Positions 1-9,645 are shown, counted from the stretch's first letter. The stretch: 64,000 nt of DNA from Bacteroidales bacterium (GCA_017561935.1 JAFZBE010000065.1:1-64000), one strand, 5' to 3'. Numbers and translations: made by a program. Notes: generated from the sequence alone by a model not told the origin.

Positions 1-1497
1 GGCATATTGCTCCACGCTGCCTTTTACCCGACCCCAGTTGAGCGTACCGCCGTTCCACGCCACACTATAATATAGTGTCTGGTAGTCGGCACCATTGTAA
101 TATCCCCAATAATCCACGTTCTTGGAATTCTTCACGGGGAAGTTGCCCGTGTTATATCCGAACTGGTACTGGTTCGTGGTCGAATCCGCCTCCGTGACCC
201 TGTCCAGCTTCAGCCTCTTGTACAGGAAGGCGGAATCTCCTGTCACGCTGCCATTGAAATAGCTGTAGGTCATCATGAACTTCCTGCAGGTGTTGCCGAA
301 GGCATCGCGTATCTCTAACGAGTCCAGCCTCTGTGATGGATTTGTACCCGCAGGCAATGACATCAGGTAATTGTATCGGTTGGCGGTCACATCCTCACGC
401 TCCGAGGTCCAGAACTTGATGCTTCCATTGCCCCAGGTGATCTTCTTCAACCGCCAGGTTTCAACCGCACTTCTGCTCAGGAAATACAGCGGGTTGTTGA
501 CATAGCCATTGTTGTAATAGCGGGACTGGCAGCTCTCATACATGGGAGAGATGTAATACTCGCGCTCGTATTCGAAGTTGACGACATGGCCTGTCGGCGA
601 CTCGATCTGAGACAAGAACCATGACGAGGTGTATTCGGAGTAGGTCGTTATACCGGGAAGGTCGCCGGGCTGCTGGGAGGACGAAAATATGCTTGTTTCC
701 CTCGGTGCCGCGGACAGGCTTTTGGTGTACTCCTTTTTGTCGAACCAATATTTCGTGCCGTCCTTCGCAATCAGTACAAATATATAGCCTGTATTGTCCG
801 GGACGATTTGCAGCTTCCATCCCGACTCCTTGTCGGTAAACTGGGCTCCAGTCCCCGGGTATTTGTCGATGATGAACTTGCTGCTTCCACCCCAGAATGA
901 GAAATAGAATATGTCCGGCTCGGGGTCTTGCTTCAGATAGACGCTATGGTCATAGCTAGGTGGTGGCGAAGTGAAATAGCTCGAAGGCAGAGCGTTCGCT
1001 TCGCTTGGTATGGTATCCGACTTATAGTAACCCTTCTCGACATGCCCGTTGGAAATATACTCGCAGAAATCGTCTGTACATCTCACGGTCCTCGAAATGC
1101 ACGCATTCAGGCTCAGGTTCCAGCCCAGCCCTACCCAGGATGCCTCTTGTGAAGGCTGGCATCCCGTCGATCCATAGCTGAGCGACACGGGTAGCTCGAT
1201 GTCGTAGGCCTTCACCGTGCATAGCGGCACATCGATGCCCGCAGTACCGGAGAAATACGACACGGGGCGATCAACATACGAGGTTATCGACCCGACCGTA
1301 GGGGATTGGGGCATGATCTTCGTCTCATCAACCAGTGTATTAATTTCAGTGATAGTCCTTGACGGAATATAAGACGAATCTGATTGAAGACTGTCGGGAA
1401 GATTATGCAATTTTTTTTCAGTATCTGACACCTGCGCACTGGTATATCCAAACGTGAAGGCCAACAGGATAACGACATATAAATCTCTCTTTGTCAT
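1..1497 (-). CDS. RHS-like cell-surface protein, N-terminal part (cut by window edge)
   Basis: An open frame runs from ATG at 1497 to the left edge without a stop, giving 499 residues of a larger protein. Residues 1-21 are a signal peptide (hydrophobic VVILLAFTF, then SAQ). Residues 60-140 carry the pattern typical of Bacteroidetes RHS/YD-repeat proteins: a PQSP.VGSI start, FSGTAGIDVPL, ELPVSLSYGSTG and SWVGLGWNLSLNACISR. The rest continues as the beta-rich shell (YFSFWGGSSKFI, KDGTKYWFDKKE, ITWGNGSIKFW). Such proteins form a beta cocoon around a variable C-terminal domain, often a toxin or adhesin; that end lies outside the window, so its activity cannot be judged. A good promoter lies at 1686-1720, with a 54-codon ORF between it and this gene. 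Confidence 0.85.
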   Translation of the reverse strand, partial: MTKRDLYVVILLAFTFGYTSAQVSDTEKKLHNLPDSLQSDSSYIPSRTITEINTLVDETKIMPQSPTVGSITSYVDRPVSYFSGTAGIDVPLCTVKAYDIELPVSLSYGSTGCQPSQEASWVGLGWNLSLNACISRTVRCTDDFCEYISNGHVEKGYYKSDTIPSEANALPSSYFTSPPPSYDHSVYLKQDPEPDIFYFSFWGGSSKFIIDKYPGTGAQFTDKESGWKLQIVPDNTGYIFVLIAKDGTKYWFDKKEYTKSLSAAPRETSIFSSSQQPGDLPGITTYSEYTSSWFLSQIESPTGHVVNFEYEREYYISPMYESCQSRYYNNGYVNNPLYFLSRSAVETWRLKKITWGNGSIKFWTSEREDVTANRYNYLMSLPAGTNPSQRLDSLEIRDAFGNTCRKFMMTYSYFNGSVTGDSAFLYKRLKLDRVTEADSTTNQYQFGYNTGNFPVKNSKNVDYWGYYNGADYQTLYYSVAWNGGTLNWGRVKGSVEQYA

Positions 1498-1509
1498 AAC
1501 AATAATTTT

Positions 1510-1674
1510 TTAGTACTGGAAGCGTTGGATGTTCACTACGGTCACGTACGAGAGAAGGCCCTGATGATCATGAAAGAATAGTATATCCACAGCTTCGCTA
1601 AGCCATGTCACATAGGGATGGCCTGCTTTGACAAATGATGTTGTCTTAGGGTTCTCTTGTGTAGTATTGACCAT
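1510..1674 (-). CDS. Possible small protein (54 aa) upstream of the RHS-like gene
   Basis: This ORF has an ATG about 11 nt after the -7 box of a strong Bacteroidetes promoter and stops 12 nt before the RHS-like gene. The peptide starts MVNTTQENPKTTSF and ends VVNIQRFQY, with a moderately hydrophobic second half (VDILFF, LLSYVTVV). I do not recognise a family. It may be a translated leader, a small partner of the RHS-like protein, or chance. The very short 5' leader would make it nearly leaderless. The alternative is that the region is a 175-nt untranslated leader. Confidence 0.35.
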   Translation of the reverse strand: MVNTTQENPKTTSFVKAGHPYVTWLSEAVDILFFHDHQGLLSYVTVVNIQRFQY

Positions 1675-1685
1675 TATTATCGATG

Positions 1686-1720
1686 CAAATATAAATCTTT
1701 TTTTGTTTCGACAATCAAAA
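1686..1720 (-). promoter_or_regulatory. Bacteroidetes promoter for the RHS-like gene
   Basis: On the minus strand a TTTTG box (1716-1720) precedes TATATTTG (1686-1693) by 22 nt, close to the TTTG-N19-21-TAnnTTTG consensus of the Bacteroidetes primary sigma factor. Confidence 0.7.
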
Positions 1721-1821
1721 CTGACTGCTTTTTTTCGCTTTTTCTCTTCTTGGCATTAGAAATTGACTTGTGAAATCGATTATTCAAGGAAAGATACATC
1801 TGAAGTTGTCATCTTCCAATG

Positions 1822-1873
1822 AATAAATACGGGCGTGCCAAGCGAAAGATCTTGACACGCCCGTGCGTTTATT
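1822..1873 (-). terminator. Terminator of groES-groEL
   Basis: A long hairpin has CGGGCGTG-C-CAAG pairing with CTTG-A-CACGCCCG around a short loop, flanked by AATAAA/TTTATT. It lies about 45 bp after the groEL stop and reads out into a U-rich stretch on the minus strand. Confidence 0.85.
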
Positions 1874-1914
1874 ATTTCACTCCCTATCGGGGAGTATGTG
1901 GGAAAGCCTGCGGA

Positions 1915-3555
<1,641 letters not shown>

Positions 3556-3568
3556 TTAATCGTGTTGT

Positions 3569-3841
3569 TTATGCGAGGATAGCTACGATGTCGGACTGAC
3601 GCATGATGAGGTACTTGACACCTTCGAACTCAAGTTCCTGACCGGCATATTTGCCGTAGAGGACCTGATCGCCTACCTTGACGACCATCTCTTCGTCCTT
3701 GGTGCCTTTGCCACAAGCGATAACTTCGCCCTTCAAGGGTTTCTCTTTAGCGGTGTCGGGGATAATGATACCACCGATTGTCTTCTCTTCTGCAGGTGCG
3801 GGTTTGATCAACACGCGGTCTGCCAATGGTTGAATCTTCAT
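3569..3841 (-). CDS. groES: Co-chaperonin GroES (10 kDa)
   Basis: GroES is the heptameric lid of the GroEL chamber. The 90 residues start [19 protein letters not shown], contain the mobile loop ([16 protein letters not shown]), [11 protein letters not shown], and end in [11 protein letters not shown], all standard. It is the first gene of groES-groEL. About 85 nt upstream of the start lies an excellent sigma-54-type promoter (3926-3941); no convincing Bacteroidetes TAnnTTTG box and no CIRCE element was seen. Confidence 0.99.
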   Translation of the reverse strand: MKIQPLADRVLIKPAPAEEKTIGGIIIPDTAKEKPLKGEVIACGKGTKDEEMVVKVGDQVLYGKYAGQELEFEGVKYLIMRQSDIVAILA

Positions 3842-3925
3842 AATTTTAATGTTTAAATTTTATTTGTAGTTATATTGAGATTTCAACAGAGGTCGATACA
3901 ATTTTCATTTCGACACTCCACTATT

Positions 3926-3941
3926 TGCAAACTTCGTGCCA
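3926..3941 (-). promoter_or_regulatory. Sigma-54 (RpoN)-type promoter upstream of groES
   Basis: On the minus strand the sequence TGGCACGAAGTTTGCA matches the sigma-54 consensus TGGCAC-N5-TTGC(A/T), with exactly 10 nt between the invariant GG and GC. A start about 12 nt downstream (near 3916) would give a leader of about 75 nt before groES. The match is seen in the sequence; use by RpoN is inferred. Confidence 0.65.
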
Positions 3942-3981
3942 AAATGGTCGAAGAAGGTAATTATGACATTTTGTCCAACAA

Positions 3982-4014
3982 AAAAGCCGAGGGGACAACA
4001 ATTCCCTCGGCTTT
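3982..4014 (-). terminator. Terminator behind the GH53 gene
   Basis: A perfect stem AAAGCCGAGGG/CCCTCGGCTTT with a short loop lies about 27 bp beyond the stop of the galactanase. On the minus strand it is followed by U residues (TTTTTG). Confidence 0.85.
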
Positions 4015-4040
4015 GGATTTCCAGTAAATACTATAGCTCA

Positions 4041-5324
4041 TTATTTCAACAGAATCTTTCGACCATCGACAATATATATGCCAGACGGCAAGTTCCTGAA
4101 ATCCTTTTCCATTGCTTTTCCATGGAGGTTATAGATGGGCCACGAGGATTCCTCTTCGGATGAAACGATGCTGATGGCGGCATCGCCACTGCGCAGTTTC
4201 TGTAGTTCGTAGAGGGCACTGAGCGCCTTGTGGTTGTTGTCGTTCCAAAGGCCGCGATTGAGCCAGCTGTCGATGACGATGGTGTTGGCGTTCCATGATG
4301 GTCCACCGTTGCCGTTCTCCTCGGGGAACCACCAGAAGAGGCCGTTTGCATTGTCGTGCTTGAGAAGTTCGGCTACGAGATCCTGGGTGAATGCGCATTG
4401 TCCGTCTTCGGTGGCAGGCCACGTGGATTGGAAATTGTACTTTGTATCGTTGGGATAATACTGATAGAAATAGGCGGTCTCGACAATCTGTACGGGCTTG
4501 TCGGGAAGTTTGCTCTGGAGCGAAGTGAGCGTGGCACCGAGTTTGGCAAGGCTGTTGTGCCAGAAGGGATAGTAGCTGAGGCCGATAATGTCGTAGTCAA
4601 CGTCGCTGATGTAGTTGTAGTAGTTGGTCGTCTGTGAGCTGTTCTCAGTGCGTTCGGTGTGGATGATGATCTTGCAGTCGGGGCACACTTCACGCACGGC
4701 TTTCGACCCGCTGTTCAGCAGTTGGCTGAGGCGTGCCCAACCTGCACTGTTGCTGCTCTTGCTTTGCGAGGGATAAACCTTGTCGCTGTTGTTGCGCCAC
4801 AACATACCGTAGCTGATTTCGTTGCCCACTTGCACGAAGTCTGGCTCGGCACCGTATGCCTTGAGTTCGGTGAGACAGTTCTTGGTAAACGTATAGACTG
4901 AATCGGCCAGCACGTCGTTGCTGGTGTTCCCCTTCCAGCGTGCGGGGATATCCTGGTAGGAGGGATCGGCCCAACAGTCGGAGTAATGGAAATCGACCAT
5001 CAGCTTCATACCGGCATCTTTCACACGCTTGCCCAATTTCTTGACGTAGGCCAGATCCTGTACAACACCCGACTTGCCGTTGCCGCGCTCCTTGGGATCG
5101 ACAAAGAGACGCACACGGATGGCGTTCCATCCGCACGACTCATGGACGTAGGTGATGACATCGCTGATCGTCTTGCCGTCTTGGTCGTAATAGGGTGTAT
5201 TGAATTCTTCGTAGCTTGGAAGCAGAGAGATGTCGCCACCCACAAAGTGCTCGGTGGTTTCGGCTCTGGCGATGGTGAGTGACATCGTGCAGAGGGCTAA
5301 TGTAAGTAAAGAGGCCTTCTTCAT
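4041..5324 (-). CDS. GH53 endo-beta-1,4-galactanase, exported, with T9SS-like tail
   Basis: It cleaves beta-1,4-galactan side chains of pectin (RG-I). The 427-residue protein has a signal peptide (MKKASLLTLALCTMSLTIARA), the GH53 opening GGDISLLPSYEE, NAIRVRLFVDP, and MVDFHYSDCWADP. The acid/base region is VQVGNEISYGMLW and the likely nucleophile lies in QIVETAY. The last ~45 residues (SWPIYNLHGKAM...LPSGIYIVDGRKILLK) look like a type IX secretion sorting domain, so the enzyme is probably on the cell surface. It diverges from a PL1 pectate lyase, and both have Bacteroidetes promoters in the 156-bp gap. Family assignment is firm; T9SS export is inferred. Confidence 0.93.
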   Translation of the reverse strand: MKKASLLTLALCTMSLTIARAETTEHFVGGDISLLPSYEEFNTPYYDQDGKTISDVITYVHESCGWNAIRVRLFVDPKERGNGKSGVVQDLAYVKKLGKRVKDAGMKLMVDFHYSDCWADPSYQDIPARWKGNTSNDVLADSVYTFTKNCLTELKAYGAEPDFVQVGNEISYGMLWRNNSDKVYPSQSKSSNSAGWARLSQLLNSGSKAVREVCPDCKIIIHTERTENSSQTTNYYNYISDVDYDIIGLSYYPFWHNSLAKLGATLTSLQSKLPDKPVQIVETAYFYQYYPNDTKYNFQSTWPATEDGQCAFTQDLVAELLKHDNANGLFWWFPEENGNGGPSWNANTIVIDSWLNRGLWNDNNHKALSALYELQKLRSGDAAISIVSSEEESSWPIYNLHGKAMEKDFRNLPSGIYIVDGRKILLK

Positions 5325-5348
5325 ATTATTTTATATGTTTTACGGTGG

Positions 5349-5384
5349 CAAATTTAATGAATTTCACGATTGGATGGACAAAAA
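5349..5384 (-). promoter_or_regulatory. Promoter of the GH53 gene
   Basis: TTTTTG (5379-5384) and TAAATTTG (5349-5356) on the minus strand, 22 nt apart; about 25 nt upstream of the start codon. Confidence 0.65.
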
Positions 5385-5415
5385 TAGCATGATTTTGAGA
5401 ATTATCGCCTCAAAA

Positions 5416-5447
5416 TTTGGACAAATCATCGGGAATTGCTATATTTG
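5416..5447 (+). promoter_or_regulatory. Promoter of the PL1 pectate lyase gene
   Basis: TTTG (5416-5419), 20 nt, then TATATTTG (5440-5447) is an exact match to the Bacteroidetes consensus, 33 nt before the start codon. Confidence 0.8.
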
Positions 5448-5480
5448 CAGCAAGTTTAACACACATAGCATCATTGATTT

Positions 5481-7193
5481 ATGAATAAACAGAATGTATT
5501 ATTAACCTTAGGTCTGGCATTCGTTGCCACCTCACTTTTTGCACAGTATCCGACCATCCCCGACAGCGTCAAGGCTCGCGGAATGGCCGAGGAGATCATG
5601 TGGGCCAAGATGGATAACGCCGCTTGGCAGAAAGCCGTGCCCATAGTGATGGATCAGATGCTCAATGGTAAACCGTTTGTGCCGTGGGCCAATCAGCCGT
5701 CGGATTTGCGACAAGCTACAATACCTGCATTTCCTGGTGCAGAGGGCGGCGGCATGTATAGTTTTGGTGGGCGCGGCGGCAAGATCCTGGTGGTCACAAG
5801 CCTTGCCGATGAAGGACCTGGCACGCTGCGAGAAGCGTGCGAGGCGGGAGGCGCTCGCATCATCGTGTTCAACGTGGCGGGTGAGATCCATCTAAACCGT
5901 CCGATTCACCTTAGGGCTCCCTACGTCACCATTGCAGGACAGACCGCTCCTGGCCAGGGTGTGGTGGTGACAGGTCAGACTCTCGAGGTCGATACGCACG
6001 ATGTCATCATCCGCTATATGCGTTTCCGACGCGGAGCAATGGATGTGGCCCACCGAGATGATGCTTGTGGCGGCAATGGCATCGGCAACATCATTTATGA
6101 CCATTGTTCTGCATCGTGGGGATTGGATGAGGTGATGTCGATGTATCGTCACGTCTATGCGCGTAGGGTCAATGGATATGGCGAGAAGCTGGCCTGTTGT
6201 AACATCACCATTCAGGACTGCATCTTCGGCGAGGGCCTGGATCTCTACAATCATGGCTTTGGGGCTTCGATAGGAGGTTATAACTCGCTCTTTGCGCGTA
6301 ACCTTTTTGCCAACAACATCTCGCGTAATCCCTCGATAGCAATGGATGGCGACTTCAACTTTGTCAACAATGTCCTTTACAACTGGTGGAACCGTTCGGT
6401 TGATGGTGGCGACCACAATTCCTTCATCAATATCATCAACAATTACTACAAGCCAGGTCTGATAACGGGTTTCGATGCAAACCAGCTGGTGGATAACTAT
6501 CTGCGGAACTACAAGAAGAATGTCAAGAAGTTCGGGTTCGGCAACTCGGAAAAGGCAGCCGCCAACAAGGGCGCCACGAAGGCACCGGAAATCTGCTATC
6601 GTATCCTGAAACCCGAGCATGGCAGGGGAGAGGCTCATGCTAATGATTGGGGCAAGGCATACGTTGATGGAAACATTGTGGAAGGTTTCCCGACCATATC
6701 GGCCGATAACTGGGCAGGAGGCGTGCAGCCTGCCGGCCTTGGCGACGCATTGAGGATTCGTGAGGCCCTGAAGGTGGATACTCCCTTCGAATACAATGCA
6801 CCGCAGCGTATCATGAGCGCAGAAGAGAGCTACGAATATGTATTGAATAATGTGGGAGCGACCAAGCCTTGCCGTGATGCCGTTGATGAACGCATCGTTC
6901 AGAGTGTTCGTACAGGTTCGGCGACGTTTGTTCCCGAAGCCGAGGAGTTCAGTTCGCCCTATAGTCACCGACGACTGCCTGCCGACAGTTACAAGCTGGG
7001 CATTATCACCAACCCGCAGCAGGTGGGCGGTCTTCCAGCCTATTTGGGTGAACCTCGTCTGGACACCGATGGTGACGGCATCCCCGATGAATGGGAAAAA
7101 GCTAATGGACTGAATCCGAACGATGCCAAAGATGCACTTCAGATACGGGAGGATGGATATATGGTGATTGAATGGTATATCAATAGTTTGTAA
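5481..7193 (+). CDS. Pectate lyase, PL1-like, exported
   Basis: It eliminatively cleaves polygalacturonate. The 570-residue protein has a signal peptide ending SLFAQ. The beta-helix starts at AFPGAEGGGMYSFGGRGG (about residue 80) and holds the typical GTLREACEAGGARIIVFNVAG, ITIAGQTAPGQG-like and VIIRYMRFRRG segments. A Ca-binding/catalytic stretch (HRDDACGG, IIYDHCSASWGLDE) follows. The C-terminus has a calcium-binding DTDGDGIPDEWEKANGLNP motif, as in many Bacteroidetes PL1 enzymes. It probably works with the divergent galactanase on pectin. It converges with tatC, 15 bp apart. Confidence 0.93.
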   Translation: MNKQNVLLTLGLAFVATSLFAQYPTIPDSVKARGMAEEIMWAKMDNAAWQKAVPIVMDQMLNGKPFVPWANQPSDLRQATIPAFPGAEGGGMYSFGGRGGKILVVTSLADEGPGTLREACEAGGARIIVFNVAGEIHLNRPIHLRAPYVTIAGQTAPGQGVVVTGQTLEVDTHDVIIRYMRFRRGAMDVAHRDDACGGNGIGNIIYDHCSASWGLDEVMSMYRHVYARRVNGYGEKLACCNITIQDCIFGEGLDLYNHGFGASIGGYNSLFARNLFANNISRNPSIAMDGDFNFVNNVLYNWWNRSVDGGDHNSFINIINNYYKPGLITGFDANQLVDNYLRNYKKNVKKFGFGNSEKAAANKGATKAPEICYRILKPEHGRGEAHANDWGKAYVDGNIVEGFPTISADNWAGGVQPAGLGDALRIREALKVDTPFEYNAPQRIMSAEESYEYVLNNVGATKPCRDAVDERIVQSVRTGSATFVPEAEEFSSPYSHRRLPADSYKLGIITNPQQVGGLPAYLGEPRLDTDGDGIPDEWEKANGLNPNDAKDALQIREDGYMVIEWYINSL

Positions 7194-7208
7194 AGTCCCT
7201 TAATCTCC

Positions 7209-8009
7209 CTAATACCTCTTCACTATAAAGATACACAGCTCATAGAGCAGATACAGCGGCAACGTCACAAGCAGGAGTGTGAACACATCGGGCGGAGTGA
7301 TGATTGCCGCTGCTATCATGATGAGCACCAGGGCATGCCGACGGTATTTCCGCATGAAGTCTGCTTTCAGCAATCCCAACTTCGCCAAGAGCCAGCAGAC
7401 AACGGGCAGCTGACACACAAGGCCCATGGTGAAAGTAAGGCCAGTGAAGGTGGAGATGTAACTGTCGAGAGAAATGAAATTGCGTACGGTCTCGTCCACC
7501 TGATAAGTGCCCAAGAAGCGGAAAGAGATGGGGGCGAGGATGAAGTAGGTCATCAATACGCCAATGACGAACTGCACATAACAGCAAACCCCGACTGTGA
7601 GAGAATATTTGCGCTCGTTGGAATAGAGGGCGGGTGTGATGAATCGGAAAATCTCGAAAAGAATATAAGGCGACGCCAACAAAGCGCCGATGCTCACCGA
7701 TGCCGTGAGGTGCATCATGAACTGTGCCGACAGTTGGGTGCTGATGAGTTCGATGGAATAGGGCGCAAAACGGAAACCCTCGCCTGAGCCGTAGAGGGAT
7801 GCAAACCAATCGCTGATCCTTTCGATGGCACGGAAGGTGATGAAATCGCTTTCCTTGGGCGCTAAGAGTAAGCAGAAGGTCTCTTCCTTGAAACAGAATA
7901 CAATGACAGAAAGGACCGCGACAACCAATGCGATACGTATCAGCATCTGTCGCAGTACCTCCAAGTGGCTGCCGAAGCTCATTGTCTCAAGTTGTTCCTT
8001 CTGTGCCAT
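7209..8009 (-). CDS. tatC: Twin-arginine translocase subunit TatC
   Basis: TatC is the membrane receptor that binds twin-arginine signal peptides and exports folded proteins. The 266-residue protein carries the N-terminal SHLEVLRQ motif (HLEELR type), six hydrophobic segments, and the C-terminal signature ITPPDVFTLLLVTLPLYLLYE. It follows yraN by 6 bp, so the two are co-transcribed, probably from the promoter at 8615-8646 that also makes the structured RNA. No tatA is seen in the window. Confidence 0.96.
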   Translation of the reverse strand: MAQKEQLETMSFGSHLEVLRQMLIRIALVVAVLSVIVFCFKEETFCLLLAPKESDFITFRAIERISDWFASLYGSGEGFRFAPYSIELISTQLSAQFMMHLTASVSIGALLASPYILFEIFRFITPALYSNERKYSLTVGVCCYVQFVIGVLMTYFILAPISFRFLGTYQVDETVRNFISLDSYISTFTGLTFTMGLVCQLPVVCWLLAKLGLLKADFMRKYRRHALVLIMIAAAIITPPDVFTLLLVTLPLYLLYELCIFIVKRY

Positions 8010-8015
8010 ATTCTT

Positions 8016-8387
8016 TTACCCCAACGGGGCATAGAACGCATCTTTTATGTAATCAATCTTTGTTTTGCCGGAACTTGGAATGACGATTGCAAAGACATCG
8101 AATCGGACGGGATAGTCGATGTTGCGTGACCGCATGTAATAATCGGCAGCACGCACACAACGCATGATCTTGCGATGGTCTATTGCTTCTTCCGGTCTTC
8201 CCCAAGTGCCCGACGAGCGTGTCTTGACCTCCACAAAGACCATCTCATTGCTTGCAGGATCGAAAGCGATGATGTCCATCTCGTAGGCATGGTCTTTCCA
8301 CCTTGTCTCGAGTATCTGCATGCCTTCCTGGCACAGACGTTCGGAGGCAAGTTCCTCGCCTGCTTGCCCGAGTTGGTATGATGTCAT
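8016..8387 (-). CDS. YraN family protein (UPF0102, endonuclease-like fold)
   Basis: This small conserved protein has a restriction-endonuclease-like fold and unclear role, perhaps in DNA processing. The 123 residues begin with GQAGEELASERL and contain the nuclease-like core EMDIIAFD...MVFVEVKTRSSGTWG (D...EVK), then HRKIMRCVRAADYY. Its ATG lies only ~14 nt after the U-run that ends the structured RNA. There is no space for its own promoter, so it is presumably read by run-through from the RNA promoter or uses one inside that element. Confidence 0.92.
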   Translation of the reverse strand: MTSYQLGQAGEELASERLCQEGMQILETRWKDHAYEMDIIAFDPASNEMVFVEVKTRSSGTWGRPEEAIDHRKIMRCVRAADYYMRSRNIDYPVRFDVFAIVIPSSGKTKIDYIKDAFYAPLG

Positions 8388-8404
8388 GATAATGGGGAAT
8401 AAAT

Positions 8405-8609
8405 AAAAAAAGGAAACCGGCTCTCTGGACGTGATGAAACTCCAGTATATAGGTTTTGGGCTGCGGTCCGCCTCCGTAATCTTTCGAATTCCCGCCGGTG
8501 GTACCAGTGTTCGTGGCGTCGTCAGGGTCGATAGCGCGCCTTCAGCATACGCTTCACCCGGTTCTTGTAATTAATCGATGAGTTTCCCGCTCTACATATC
8601 CGGTTTCCC
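8405..8609 (-). ncRNA. Structured ~205-nt RNA, 6S-like rod or attenuator leader of yraN-tatC
   Basis: A consensus promoter (8615-8646) would start transcription near 8609. The RNA can fold as one nested rod. GGAAACCGG at the 5' end (8600-8608) pairs with CCGGTTTCC (8412-8420) right before a U-run (8401-8411). GAAACTC (8580-8586) pairs with GAGTTTC (8436-8442). GGGT..GCG (about 8550-8560) pairs with CGC-AGCCC (8458-8465). An apical GGCGCG/CGACGCC hairpin closes it. No ORF is credible. Length, rod shape and internal bulges resemble 6S RNA, but I cannot match a family by sequence. An SRP RNA, tmRNA or RNase P core is absent. Because yraN starts ~14 nt beyond the U-run, it could instead be a regulatory leader. 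Confidence 0.65.
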
Positions 8610-8614
8610 TGCTG

Positions 8615-8646
8615 CAAAGATAACAAGTTTTTTCCATTTTTCCAAA
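8615..8646 (-). promoter_or_regulatory. Promoter of the structured RNA (and probably yraN-tatC)
   Basis: TTTG (8643-8646), exactly 20 nt, then TATCTTTG (8615-8622) on the minus strand: a full consensus match. Confidence 0.8.
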
Positions 8647-8718
8647 TTTTTTGAGAACTTTTTTTGGTAAATGGTCAAATAACCCCATTTTTCAGCGAAG
8701 AAATGCTATCTCAAACCG

Positions 8719-9137
8719 AAATGGAACGTCTGCGGACGCTGATGCTCCATCTCGTTCGTAGATAGAACATCTACGGACGTTGATGCTCCAACTTCGTTCG
8801 GAAATGGAACGTCCACGGACGTTGACGCTCTAACTTCGTTTGGAAATGGAACGTCCACGGACGCAGACGCTCCAACTTCGTTTGGAAATGGAACGTCCAC
8901 GGACGCAGACGCTCCAACTTCGTTCGAAAATGGAACGTCCACGGACGTTGACGCTCTAACTTCGTTTGGAAATGGAGCATCTACGGACGTTGACGCTCCA
9001 ACTTCGTTTGGAAATGGAACATCTACGGACGTTGACGCTCCAACTTCGTTTGGAAATGGAACATCTACGGACGCTGACGCTCCAACTTCGTTTGGAAATG
9101 GATCATCTACGGACGTTGGCGTTCTATTTCATTTTTT
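8719..9137. repeat. 42-bp minisatellite, about 10 copies
   Basis: Units start at 8719, 8761, 8802, 8844, 8886, 8928, 8970, 9012, 9054 and 9096; the second is 41 bp and the last is decayed. Each unit begins AAATGGAAC and, in the best copies, holds the dyad AACGTCC-AC-GGACGTT, followed by a CTCCAACTTCGTTTGG-like stretch. Because 42 is a multiple of three, several frames stay open across the array, but none has a start or context that suggests a real gene. The array overlaps the last codons of the gene at 9129. It has no spacers, so it is not CRISPR. Confidence 0.95.
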
Positions 9138-9617
9138 TGAAACAAATCGCAGGGCTTCGAAGCTTACGCCAAATCGTTTGGCTGTCCTTTGCAGACTTTT
9201 ATAGGAATCCCATCCATAACGGCTGGCTACTTCTTCAAGGCTCTTGATGCTGATCTGTTTCTTATAAGCTTTAACGAATTCCTTGTTAATCTGAAAACCT
9301 TCGGGAACTTCTTTCGACTTTTCTTTGATGTATTCCTTGGAATCTTTGTAGCTTGCGCGTTTCTCTTCCCACTTTTCCTTGGCCTGAATGACACGCCAAT
9401 GGAGGATGAAATCCTTGAGCCTTATTCCTGTCAGCATTTGCATGGCAAAAGACAGCGCACGAGGATCCACGTTGAGCAGTAGAGCAATATCCTCCGATCG
9501 GTGCGTCTTTGTCATGCGTATAGCTTCGATGACATTGTCGATGACAAGTTCTCCAGTAGGTTCCCCTTTTCTGTTATAGAGTTCCTCAAGATTCGTGAAT
9601 TGTTGAATGTTTGTCAT
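9129..9617 (-). CDS. Small protein with AraC-like helix-turn-helix halves
   Basis: The 162-residue protein has no signal peptide. Residues ~42-80 (EDIALLLNVDPRALSFAMQMLTG, KDFILHWRVIQAKEKW) resemble the first AraC-type helix-turn-helix and its linker helix. Residues ~127-158 (LEEVASRYGWDSYKSLQRTAKRFGVS) resemble the second. About 45 charged residues separate them, more than in a normal AraC domain. It may be a divergent DNA-binding regulator of the operon it ends, but this is inference. It lies 28 bp after the DUF5703 gene with no visible promoter, and its 3' end abuts the minisatellite. Confidence 0.7.
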   Translation of the reverse strand: MTNIQQFTNLEELYNRKGEPTGELVIDNVIEAIRMTKTHRSEDIALLLNVDPRALSFAMQMLTGIRLKDFILHWRVIQAKEKWEEKRASYKDSKEYIKEKSKEVPEGFQINKEFVKAYKKQISIKSLEEVASRYGWDSYKSLQRTAKRFGVSFEALRFVSKK

Positions 9618-9645
9618 AATTTTTTATAAATTATTGATTAATATA

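Noticed and set aside
5892-6968. 358-codon minus-strand frame over the PL1 gene, and similar long antisense frames over GH2, HTCS and DUF5703 genes
   Set aside because: The sense frames carry clear domains and signal peptides; the antisense ones do not.
8405-8609. RNase P RNA, SRP RNA or tmRNA
   Set aside because: Length and core motifs do not fit: no GAGGAAAGTCC, no SRP domain IV tetraloop region, no tRNA-like ends.
8719-9137. CRISPR array
   Set aside because: Units are contiguous with no unique spacers, and there are no cas genes.
8706-9247. Frames encoding repeated peptides across the 42-bp array
   Set aside because: Open only because 42 is a multiple of three; frames on both strands are open alike, with no start context and with gaps that change frame (41-bp second unit).
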